A stretch of 5,884 nucleotides of DNA from Rickettsiales bacterium (GCA_023301015.1 JALZVI010000237.1:1-5884); one strand, 5' to 3'; counted from the first letter of the stretch, positions 1-5,687 are shown. Numbers and translations are program-made. Notes: a model not told the origin generated them from the letters alone.

Positions 1-73
1 TCGTCATTGCGAGCGAAGCGCGGCAATCCAGCTCACGGACGGTTGGATTGCCGCGCTTCGCTCGCAATGACGG
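1..73. repeat. Palindromic repeat, 29-bp perfect stem
   Basis: Positions 2-30 are the exact reverse complement of 44-72, leaving a 13-nt loop at 31-43; positions 1 and 73 could add a T:G wobble pair. The arm begins CGTCATTGCGAGCG and ends GGCAATCCA. Palindromes with this arm type are, to my knowledge, dispersed in many copies in Rickettsiales-like and some other bacterial genomes; copy number here cannot be seen from one window. It lies directly upstream of trmL, and the right arm even supplies an in-frame ATG at 67. As RNA it would form a very stable hairpin. It lacks a T-run and so is not a classical intrinsic terminator. It has no transposase. Confidence 0.9.
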
Positions 74-84
74 AATTAAAATTT

Positions 85-558
85 ATGACAAACCATAACT
101 TAAAAATCGTGCTTTTTAACCCGCAGATCCATTGGAATACTGGGGCGATTGGGCGGACTTGTGTGGCGCTGGATGCTGAGCTGCTGATTGTGCATCCTTG
201 CGGGTTTGAGTTTGACGATGTGAAGCTGAAGCGGGCGGGGTTGGATTATTGGACGCATGTGAAAATCAAGCATTTTGATGATTGGGCGCATTTTTTGGCG
301 GAGGAAAAACCTGCGGCGGATGATATGTTTTTGCTAAGCACGAAGGCTGAGAAGCTGTTTTATGAGGCGGAGATTTCGACTGGGGCGTATCTGGTGTTTG
401 GCTCGGAGACTGACGGGTTGCCGCAAGAGGTGCATGATGAGTTTGATGCGCGGCTGTTCAAATTGCCGATGTATTCAGAGCATATACGCTCGCTGAACTT
501 GGCTAACACTGCCACAGCGGTGATTTATGAGGCCGTGCGCCAGATCGACTTTAGCTGA
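85..558 (+). CDS. trmL: tRNA (cytidine/uridine-2'-O-)-methyltransferase TrmL
   Basis: This is a SpoU/SPOUT-class methyltransferase that, in the TrmL family, 2'-O-methylates the wobble base (position 34) of tRNA-Leu isoacceptors using S-adenosylmethionine in the cytosol. The family motifs are all present: motif 1 at N18-R24 (NTGAIGR), the RAGLDYW stretch at 50-56, motif 2 at F105-P113 (FGSETDGLP), and motif 3 at R135-Y148 with RSLNLANTATAVIY, which forms the knotted cofactor site. From ATG 85 the protein is 157 aa, the same length as E. coli TrmL. The frame stays open upstream to ATG 67 and ATG 7, but those add residues encoded by the palindromic repeat and unlike the family, so 85 is preferred. 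The ribosome site is weak (GGA at 72-74). The stop codon lies inside the convergent receiver gene, an 8-bp overlap. Confidence 0.93.
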   Translation: MTNHNLKIVLFNPQIHWNTGAIGRTCVALDAELLIVHPCGFEFDDVKLKRAGLDYWTHVKIKHFDDWAHFLAEEKPAADDMFLLSTKAEKLFYEAEISTGAYLVFGSETDGLPQEVHDEFDARLFKLPMYSEHIRSLNLANTATAVIYEAVRQIDFS

Positions 559-931
559 GCCATTTGTTCAAAACCTGAGAGATTGTTTGCTCTGATACGG
601 GCTTGATTATGTGGTCGTCCATGCCAGCGTCGAGGCATTTTTCGCGGTCGCCTTCCATTGAGTTAGCGGTGCAGGCGACGATTATATTTGTGTGTTTGAT
701 TATCTCTTTGCGCTCACGGTCGCGCAGCTCTCTGGCAACCTCGTAGCCGCTGATGATTGGTAGCTGGCAGTCTAGGAGGATTAGGTCGAATTTTTGCTCT
801 GTGGCAATGTCAATCGCCTCAGGGCCAGAGCTGACCATTTGCGACTCGACGTGCAGGTTCTTCATGATCTTTTTGATAACGCTCTGCATGAATGGGCTGT
901 CTTCAACGATTAGGATCTTTTTGTCTTTCAT
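551..931 (-). CDS. Single-domain response regulator (receiver only)
   Basis: The protein of 126 aa is one CheY-like receiver domain with no output domain. The acidic pocket is E10-D11, the phospho-acceptor is D54 (LLDCQLP), the switch threonine is T88 and the conserved lysine is K110 in IKPVSE. The GDREKCLDAGMDD stretch is typical of receivers found in hybrid kinases and receiver-HPt proteins, so its likely partner is an HPt domain rather than DNA. It closely resembles the receiver of the divergent receiver-HPt gene at 2408-3178. It is the last gene of the kinase operon, 15 nt after the previous stop codon, with only a weak purine-rich ribosome site. Its 3' end overlaps trmL convergently. It could act as a phosphate sink or as a protein-binding output like CheY, DivK or CpdR; no specific orthologue is claimed. 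Confidence 0.9.
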   Translation of the reverse strand: MKDKKILIVEDSPFMQSVIKKIMKNLHVESQMVSSGPEAIDIATEQKFDLILLDCQLPIISGYEVARELRDRERKEIIKHTNIIVACTANSMEGDREKCLDAGMDDHIIKPVSEQTISQVLNKWLS

Positions 932-946
932 ATTCTTGCTTTTTAG

Positions 947-1444
947 TTATTTGATGTTCTTGAATATATCCTGATCTATTGCAGAGTCTATAGCGGGATG
1001 TTTTTTTCTTGCGCTGCGCCTGCGAATTTCATTGATGTTGCGAAATCCACTCATTGCTTCGCGAACTAGCTGTAGCACCCTTTCTTCTTCAAATGGTTTG
1101 CGTAAATAGTGATAGATTCCGCTGTTCATGCACTCAATCACTTGCTCTTTTAGGGCGGCGGCGGTTTGCATGATTACTGGGATGTCGGAATAGTTGCGGT
1201 GGCCTTTGAGGTGTTTCATGAATTCTATGCCGTTCATAACAGGCATCATGCGGTCGAGGAGGATTAGGGCAACGCGGTCGCCAAACAGTTTGACGAAATC
1301 CCATGCTTCGGCGCCATTTTCGGCTGTGACCACCTCGTAGCCTGCGTCGTTGAGATAGCTCTCAAGGATCATGAGGTTTGCCTCTTCGTCGTCAACGACA
1401 AGGATAATTTGGCTTTCTTGCTCTTCTGTTATTGATTGCTGCAT
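947..1444 (-). CDS. Response regulator: receiver with short basic C-terminal tail
   Basis: The protein of 165 aa has a receiver domain at about 12-130 with D18-D19, phospho-acceptor D64 (LLDRMMPVMNG), T94 and K116 (LRKPF). After the receiver come about 30 residues with a basic cluster at 141-148 (RRRSARKK); there is no room for a winged helix, helix-turn-helix, GGDEF or HPt output domain. It is the middle gene of the operon: its start lies within the kinase coding region (16-nt overlap, 1429-1444), and GGAG at 1455-1452 lies 7 nt before the ATG, so translation is probably coupled to the kinase. It is the most likely direct partner of that kinase, by adjacency. The receiver type differs from the other two receivers in the window, which share a GDRxKCLDAGMDD motif that this one lacks. 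The function of the tail is unknown. Confidence 0.9.
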   Translation of the reverse strand: MQQSITEEQESQIILVVDDEEANLMILESYLNDAGYEVVTAENGAEAWDFVKLFGDRVALILLDRMMPVMNGIEFMKHLKGHRNYSDIPVIMQTAAALKEQVIECMNSGIYHYLRKPFEEERVLQLVREAMSGFRNINEIRRRSARKKHPAIDSAIDQDIFKNIK

Positions 1445-2274
1445 GACGTGTCTCCATTTTGTGTTTTGGGGATTGTGAAGTGGAATGTGCTGCCTTGGTC
1501 GCTGTTTCTTTCTGCCCAGAGCAAGCCGTTGTGGCGGTGAATGATTTGGCGGGCGATTGACAGGCCAAGGCCAGTGCCGCCAATATTGTCGCTCTGAACA
1601 CCGCTCTGGACATATTTATTGAATATAGACTCAAGCTCGTCTTTGGGGATTCCGATGCCTTCGTCGCAGATAGAAACTCTGAGATGCTCTTGGTTGTTGT
1701 CGAGTGTGTTTGCGATGGTGATCTTTATCTTTCCTTCTGTGGGCGAGAATTTTATGGCATTGCCGATAACATTTTGCAAAACTTGGCCGATCCGATGAGG
1801 GTCGAACTCGGCGCTTGGGTTGCTAGTGTTATCAACAATTTCATAGCGTAGCCCGTTATCGAGGAAGAGTGACTGTAGCTCTCGGATTACGGCTTCAATT
1901 TCATCTGTCAGGCTGGCGTTTTGGAACTCAAAATGCATCTGCTCCGACTCTAGCTTGGAGATATCGAGGATGTCATTTAGCGTGTGGAGGAGCCTTTCCC
2001 CGCTTTCGTATATAATACGCAGATTGTTCATTAGCTTGTGGCGTTCGATTATCCCTAGCTTTTTGAGTGATATTTTTGAGAAACTCAGGATTGCATGCAT
2101 TGGGGTGCGAAGCTCGTGGCTCATGTTGGCGAGGAACTCAGATTTGCGTTTAGTGAAGGTTTCGGCAAGCTCTTTTCCAGCCATAAGCTCTTGATTTTCA
2201 TGCTTCAATTTAGCAATCTCTTCTAAGAGATATGGTAGCTCGTCATTATGTGTTTTATCTAATCCCGCTGTCAT
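1429..2274 (-). CDS. Cytosolic sensor-less histidine kinase
   Basis: The protein of 281 aa autophosphorylates on histidine and donates the phosphate to receivers. A predicted coiled coil covers about 10-45, followed by a HisKA domain with the H-box FLANMSHELRTP (47-58, phospho-histidine H53, adjacent acid E54), then the HATPase domain: N-box around N172 (NVIGNAIKFSP), G1 box D204-G208 (DEGIG), F-box near F218 and G2 box 232-238 (GGTGLGL). No transmembrane segment, PAS, GAF or HAMP region is visible, so input must come from a partner or through the coiled coil. The start at 2274 is chosen because AGGAG (2286-2282) sits 7 nt upstream; the in-frame ATG at 2313 would add 13 residues without a ribosome site. 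It heads an operon with two receiver genes and is divergent from a receiver-HPt gene. Confidence 0.92.
   Translation of the reverse strand: MTAGLDKTHNDELPYLLEEIAKLKHENQELMAGKELAETFTKRKSEFLANMSHELRTPMHAILSFSKISLKKLGIIERHKLMNNLRIIYESGERLLHTLNDILDISKLESEQMHFEFQNASLTDEIEAVIRELQSLFLDNGLRYEIVDNTSNPSAEFDPHRIGQVLQNVIGNAIKFSPTEGKIKITIANTLDNNQEHLRVSICDEGIGIPKDELESIFNKYVQSGVQSDNIGGTGLGLSIARQIIHRHNGLLWAERNSDQGSTFHFTIPKTQNGDTSCSNQ
1452..1455 (-). promoter_or_regulatory. Shine-Dalgarno of the tailed receiver gene
   Basis: GGAG on the minus strand lies 7 nt before the ATG at 1444 and within the last codons of the kinase gene, fitting coupled translation across the 16-nt overlap. Confidence 0.7.
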
Positions 2275-2281
2275 ATGTTCG

Positions 2282-2286
2282 CTCCT
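2282..2286 (-). promoter_or_regulatory. Shine-Dalgarno of the histidine kinase
   Basis: AGGAG on the minus strand lies 7 nt before the ATG at 2274 and decides the kinase start against the longer in-frame ATG at 2313, which has no comparable site. Confidence 0.8.
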
Positions 2287-2313
2287 AGGTATTGTTCTTG
2301 CGTATCTATACAA

Positions 2314-2343
2314 CTTATAGTAGAAGAATTAATTTAACGTTAA
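2314..2343 (-). promoter_or_regulatory. Putative kinase-operon promoter with CtrA-like box
   Basis: A TTAA-N7-TTAA box, the pattern of the alphaproteobacterial CtrA site, spans 2343-2329. A -10-like TATAAG follows at 2319-2314, separated by 9 nt. A -35-like TTAACG (2343-2338) is 18 nt from that -10 and lies inside the box, as expected where CtrA activates at a poor -35. Transcription would start near 2307, giving a leader of about 33 nt that contains the AGGAG site. A 12-bp perfect palindrome TTTAACGTTAAA (2333-2344) overlaps the box. The region is AT-rich, so chance matches are possible. Confidence 0.45.
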
Positions 2344-2371
2344 AGTTGCAATTGCGGTTGATCTTTTTGCT

Positions 2372-2402
2372 GTTAATTAAATGTTAATCACTAGGGTATA
2401 TT
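2372..2402 (+). promoter_or_regulatory. Putative receiver-HPt promoter with CtrA-like box
   Basis: A second TTAA-N7-TTAA box covers 2373-2387; read on the minus strand it is TTAA-N7-TTAAC (2387-2372), the complete consensus. A -10-like TATATT at 2397-2402 follows after 9 nt, the same geometry as the box facing the kinase operon. Transcription would then begin close to 2408-2411, right at the start codon, implying a leaderless or nearly leaderless mRNA. Direct GTTAA repeats at 2339, 2372 and 2383 are spaced 33 and 11 nt, close to whole helical turns. Confidence 0.45.
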
Positions 2403-2407
2403 TTATT

Positions 2408-3178
2408 ATGATGGCAGAGATACTGATTGTTGAGGATAATAGGATTAACCAGATTGTGGCGAGCAGGATCTTGACGCAACTCGGCGTTGACGTTGACTTA
2501 GCTAATGATGGCCTTGAAGGATTAGAAGCTATTAAGAACAAGAAATATGACTTGGTTTTTATGGATTGTCAGATGCCAAACATGGATGGTTACACGGCAG
2601 TTGCGGAAATCAGAAAGTTAGAACAGCTTGGTGAGATAAATAAAATACCTGTAGTTGCATTAACAGCACATGCGATGCCTGGAGATAGGCAAAAATGCTT
2701 GGATGCGGGTATGGATGATTATGTCTCAAAGCCAGTGTCAGAGGACGGCTTCGCCGATATGTTGCGCAAATGGATTGGCGATGTGTCTAACAAAGCGCCT
2801 TCAAATGTTACTCAAAGGTATCGATTTAAACATGTGAATGCGGAAGAGTTAGAGAAGCTGTTCGAGATAATGGGCGACGGATTTTTTGCTCTTATAGAAG
2901 TTTATTTCTCAAGCATGAAAGATTTGGTTGAGGAGTTGAGTAGTGCCATTTTGGTCAAAGACTATGCAGACATTATGCGCTGTGCTCATACCATCAAGTC
3001 ACCATCACGCCAAGTTGGATCAATTGCTTTGGCTGAGAAGGCTGGAGAAATTGAAGAGATGGCGAAAGCCGAAGGTGGGATTGATGATATTCGTATAAAA
3101 TTCGCAATCTTGCGTGAGCAAATGATTTCCTCTAGTGAAGAAATTGCAAGATACGTAGATTCGAAGAAGAGTGATTAG
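2408..3178 (+). CDS. Receiver-HPt phosphotransfer protein
   Basis: The protein of 256 aa joins a receiver (about 1-122) to a histidine phosphotransfer domain (about 140-250), so it can accept phosphate on Asp and hold it on His for relay to another receiver. Receiver residues are E9-D10, phospho-acceptor D53 (FMDCQMPNMDG), T86 and K108 (SKPVSE). The HPt histidine is H194 in AHTIKSPSRQVGS, a recognisable HPt signature although S-P-S replaces the more usual G-S-S/A. No membrane segment or DNA-binding domain is present. ATG 2408 is chosen over ATG 2381, which would add nine residues not typical of receivers and would place the start inside the CtrA-like box; ATG 2411 is equally possible. AGGG at 2393-2396 is 11 nt upstream, rather far. 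It is divergent from the kinase operon and probably its relay partner. Confidence 0.9.
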   Translation: MMAEILIVEDNRINQIVASRILTQLGVDVDLANDGLEGLEAIKNKKYDLVFMDCQMPNMDGYTAVAEIRKLEQLGEINKIPVVALTAHAMPGDRQKCLDAGMDDYVSKPVSEDGFADMLRKWIGDVSNKAPSNVTQRYRFKHVNAEELEKLFEIMGDGFFALIEVYFSSMKDLVEELSSAILVKDYADIMRCAHTIKSPSRQVGSIALAEKAGEIEEMAKAEGGIDDIRIKFAILREQMISSSEEIARYVDSKKSD

Positions 3179-3257
3179 TCGCTTACTCGAGTATAAAATT
3201 ATCAATAATAAGCACTCCGCCCTTGCAAGCACAACAACGAAATGGTAATTTCCCTAC

Positions 3258-4232
3258 ATGGCTAAAAAACTAGATAAAGAATTCCTATTAGATTTATACG
3301 AGCAAATGCTGCTGATTCGCCGCTTTGAAGAAAAAGCTGGGCAATTATATGGCATGGGCTTGATTGGTGGTTTCTGCCATCTTTATATCGGGCAAGAAGC
3401 TGTGGTGATTGGGATGGAAAGTATCCGTAAAGAGGGCGACCAAGTGGTTACATCATATCGTGATCATGGGCATATTGTGGCATCAGGGATTGACCCAAAA
3501 TATGTTATGGCAGAGCTTTGTGGCCGTGCAACCGGCTGTTCAAAAGGAAAGGGCGGTTCAATGCATATGTTCAACACGGCTGGTCATTTTTATGGCGGGC
3601 ACGGAATTGTTGCGGCGCAGGTGCCAATTGGAACGGGCTTAGGTTTTTCAAACAAATATCGCGGAACTGACAATGTGGCATACACCTATTTGGGTGATGG
3701 CGCGGTGAATCAGGGGCAGGTTTATGAAAGCTTCAACATGGCGAAGTTGTGGGATTTGCCTGTGGTGTATGTGATTGAGAATAATCAATATGCAATGGGG
3801 ACATCTGTGCAACGCGCGGCTTCAACGCCTGAGCTATATCAGCGTGGTGAATCATTCGGAATTCCAGGCAAGCAAGTTGACGGGATGGATGTGATTGCGG
3901 TGCATGAGGCGGCGAAGGAAGCTGCGGAATATGTGCGCGCTGGAAATGGCCCGATAATTTTGGAGATGGAGACATATCGTTATCGCGGGCATTCAATGTC
4001 TGACCCTGCGAAATATCGCACGAAAGAAGAAGTTGAGAAGTTCAAGCAGGAAGAAGATCCGATTGAGCGCATGAAAGCACGTTTGATTAATGAGAAGTTT
4101 GCAACCGAAGAGAACTTGAAAGCGCTGGATAAGAAAATCCGTGAGCAGGTGAAAGAAGTGGAGCAATTCGCGAAAGATTCCCCATTCCCAGATGCGAGCG
4201 AGCTGTTTACTGATATATATAACGAGGCTTAG
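3258..4232 (+). CDS. pdhA: Pyruvate dehydrogenase E1 component, alpha subunit
   Basis: The alpha chain of the thiamine-diphosphate E1 heterotetramer decarboxylates pyruvate and reductively acetylates the lipoyl group of E2. The protein of 324 aa is full length for the bacterial E1 alpha family. The thiamine-diphosphate/Mg motif runs from G146-D147-G148 (GDGAVNQG) to N175-N176 (ENNQYAMGTS). The loop YRGHSMSDPAKYRT (242-255) carries the conserved active-site histidine H245 and the serine-bearing loop that is regulated by phosphorylation in mitochondria. The early RRFEEKAGQLY (21-31) and GQEAV (45-49) are family hallmarks. No clear Shine-Dalgarno precedes the start, and there is no convincing terminator between it and the receiver-HPt gene 79 nt upstream, so read-through is possible. 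A weak promoter guess is TAATAA at 3206-3211. The next gene begins 2 nt after the stop. Confidence 0.96.
   Translation: MAKKLDKEFLLDLYEQMLLIRRFEEKAGQLYGMGLIGGFCHLYIGQEAVVIGMESIRKEGDQVVTSYRDHGHIVASGIDPKYVMAELCGRATGCSKGKGGSMHMFNTAGHFYGGHGIVAAQVPIGTGLGFSNKYRGTDNVAYTYLGDGAVNQGQVYESFNMAKLWDLPVVYVIENNQYAMGTSVQRAASTPELYQRGESFGIPGKQVDGMDVIAVHEAAKEAAEYVRAGNGPIILEMETYRYRGHSMSDPAKYRTKEEVEKFKQEEDPIERMKARLINEKFATEENLKALDKKIREQVKEVEQFAKDSPFPDASELFTDIYNEA
4224..4227 (+). promoter_or_regulatory. Shine-Dalgarno supporting a GTG start
   Basis: GAGG inside the last codons of pdhA lies 7 nt before the GTG at 4235. It supports GTG as the true start of the small exported protein, coupled to pdhA translation. Confidence 0.65.
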
Positions 4233-4234
4233 GG

Positions 4235-4603
4235 GTGAGGTTTTTACTCGTACTTTTATTGCTAAGTCTTCCTGCTCTAGCTAACGCTGAGGAATATGAG
4301 CGGGCGGCTAAGCATTCGGCTATGGAGGCGAAAGAGGCTGATGTTTATGAGTATGAGGCGATGACATTGTACTCGGTGCCTGAAGATAAGGTGCAGTATT
4401 ATATCACGAAGCCTAACCATCCTGCGTATCCATATATGGTGAAAAACCAGATACTGGGGCGTGATTTGGACACTCGGTTCAAGGCGGTTGGTTATGGCAA
4501 GGAAGTAGACAGAGAGGCAACGGCAAAATTCCTCAAGGATATTGACGATGCGAATGCAGAAAAAATGGCGATATTGCGCGCACGAAAGGCAGCGCAGGAA
4601 TAA
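4235..4603 (+). CDS. Small exported protein of unknown function
   Basis: I do not recognise this 122-aa protein. It starts with GTG 2 nt after the pdhA stop, supported by GAGG 7 nt upstream. Residues 1-18 form a clear Sec signal peptide: R2, a leucine-rich core (L4-L12), and a signal peptidase I site after ANA (17/18), giving a mature protein of about 104 aa in the periplasm. It is not a lipoprotein, as no lipobox Cys exists; the protein has no cysteine at all. The mature part is highly charged and tyrosine-rich, with EYERAAKHSAMEAKEADVYEYE at the start broken by Ala/Glu helix-like segments, a central NHPAYPYMV stretch (61-69) and an Ala/Lys/Glu-rich probable helix at the end (92-122). It has no further membrane segment. 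It lies between pdhA and pdhB, 24 nt before the latter. Confidence 0.8.
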   Translation: MRFLLVLLLLSLPALANAEEYERAAKHSAMEAKEADVYEYEAMTLYSVPEDKVQYYITKPNHPAYPYMVKNQILGRDLDTRFKAVGYGKEVDREATAKFLKDIDDANAEKMAILRARKAAQE

Positions 4604-4618
4604 ACTAGGAACTAGGAA
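4604..4618 (+). repeat. Tandem ACTAGGA repeat carrying two Shine-Dalgarno copies
   Basis: ACTAGGA occurs at 4604-4610 and 4611-4617, followed by a degenerate third unit ACTAAAA (4618-4624). The second AGGAA (4614-4618) is 9 nt before the pdhB ATG and is the likely ribosome site; the first copy is 7 nt further upstream. Confidence 0.75.
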
Positions 4619-4627
4619 CTAAAAATT

Positions 4628-5608
4628 ATGACAGAAACGACAGTTAGAGTAGCGCTACGAGATGCAATGGCAGAAGAAATGCGCAGAGATAAGGACGTGT
4701 TCCTGATGGGCGAAGAGGTTGCGGAATATAACGGGGCTTATAAGGTGAGCGAGGGTTTGCTGGCTGAGTTCGGTTCTGAGCGGGTGATTGATACGCCGAT
4801 TACGGAGCATGGCTTTACGGGGCTGGCGATTGGTGCGTCGATGACAGGGCTGCGCCCGATTGTGGAATTTATGACATTCAACTTTGCCATGCAGGCAATT
4901 GACCAAATTTTGAACTCAGCTGCCAAAACGAATTATATGTCTGGCGGACAGGTGCGTTGCCCGATTGTTTTCCGTGGCCCAAATGGCGCGGCGAGCAGAG
5001 TTGGTGCGCAACATAGCCAGTGCTATGCGGCGTGGTATGCGCATGTTCCCGGCTTGAAGGTGATTGCGCCTTATGACGCGGAATCTGCGAAAGGGCTGAT
5101 GAAAGCGGCGATTCGTGACCCGAACCCAGTGATTTTCCTCGAGAATGAGATGATTTATGGGCAGAAATTTGAAGTGACTGACGATGACGATTTTGTGCTG
5201 CCAATTGGCAAGGCGAAAATTGTTCGTGAAGGTGCTGATGTGACAATCGCGACATTCTCCATCATGGTCGGCAAGGCGTTGGCTGCGGCTGAAGTGTTGG
5301 CAGAGCAGGGCATTGAGGCTGAGGTGATTGATTTACGTACGATTCGTCCGCTCGACACTGAAACAATTTTGGATTCTATCCGCAAAACCAACCGCCTAGT
5401 GACTGTGGAAGAAGGCTTCCCATTCGCAGGAATCGGCGCGGAGCTAGCAAGCTTGGCAATGGAACACGCGTTTGACGATTTGGACGCGCCAGTGAAAAAG
5501 GTTGCTGGGAAGGATGTGCCACTGCCATATGCAGAGAATCTGGAGAATATGGTGTTGCCGCAAGAGGATGATATTGTTGCTGCTTGTAAGGAAGTTTGCG
5601 GGAAGTAA
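4628..5608 (+). CDS. pdhB: Pyruvate dehydrogenase E1 component, beta subunit
   Basis: The beta chain pairs with PdhA to complete the E1 active site. The protein of 326 aa closely follows the mitochondrial E1 beta pattern: [17 protein letters not shown] (28-44) with the glutamates that activate thiamine diphosphate, then DTPITEHGF (55-63), [14 protein letters not shown] (80-93), the FRGPNG loop (115-120) and AQHSQ with H129. The C-terminal transketolase domain ends in PLPYAENLE. There is no N-terminal lipoyl domain, unlike the longer E1 beta of many Rhizobiales and Caulobacterales; the length matches Rickettsiales-type proteins. ATG 4628 has AGGAA 9 nt upstream. A strong terminator follows, so the E2 (pdhC) and E3 genes are not in this transcript. 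2-oxoisovalerate dehydrogenase E1 beta is a distant alternative, but the motif match favours pyruvate. Confidence 0.96.
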   Translation: MTETTVRVALRDAMAEEMRRDKDVFLMGEEVAEYNGAYKVSEGLLAEFGSERVIDTPITEHGFTGLAIGASMTGLRPIVEFMTFNFAMQAIDQILNSAAKTNYMSGGQVRCPIVFRGPNGAASRVGAQHSQCYAAWYAHVPGLKVIAPYDAESAKGLMKAAIRDPNPVIFLENEMIYGQKFEVTDDDDFVLPIGKAKIVREGADVTIATFSIMVGKALAAAEVLAEQGIEAEVIDLRTIRPLDTETILDSIRKTNRLVTVEEGFPFAGIGAELASLAMEHAFDDLDAPVKKVAGKDVPLPYAENLENMVLPQEDDIVAACKEVCGK

Positions 5609-5632
5609 TTGTTTTCCCATTTTAAAGATATA

Positions 5633-5666
5633 AAAAAGGCCCTGAAATTTCTTTCAGGGCCTTTTT
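5633..5666. terminator. Bidirectional intrinsic terminator
   Basis: The arm AAAAAGGCCCTGAAA (5633-5647) pairs perfectly with 5652-5666 around a TTTC loop, a 15-bp stem with a GC core. A T-run ends the stem on the plus strand and an A-run begins it, giving a T-run on the minus strand too. It sits between the convergent pdhB and aquaporin genes and can end both transcripts. Confidence 0.92.
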
Positions 5667-5687
5667 GTTTGTCGTCACTTTGAAGGC

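Noticed and set aside
1..73. Palindrome as an intrinsic terminator or CRISPR unit
   Set aside because: No T-run follows the stem, and there is only one unit with no regular spacers.
2275..2313. Longer kinase start at ATG 2313
   Set aside because: The 13 extra residues have no ribosome site, while ATG 2274 has AGGAG at ideal spacing; the extension would also cover the predicted leader.
2381..2407. Longer receiver-HPt start at ATG 2381
   Set aside because: It lies within the CtrA-like box, has no Shine-Dalgarno and adds nine residues not typical of receiver N-termini.
3185..3192. 8-bp palindrome ACTCGAGT between receiver-HPt and pdhA
   Set aside because: It is too short, with no second copy or flanking structure; likely chance.
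3183..3211. Sigma-70 promoter for pdhA (TTACTC, 17 nt, TAATAA)
   Set aside because: The -35 match is poor and the gap is AT-rich; it is not strong enough to list as a feature.
3733..3996. Minus-strand open frame opposite pdhA
   Set aside because: It is antisense to a strongly conserved coding region, with Pro/His/Ser-rich nonsense-like composition.
4878..5255. Minus-strand open frame of 125 codons opposite pdhB
   Set aside because: It is a shadow of pdhB codon bias, with low-complexity His/Ser/Gln composition and no recognisable motif.
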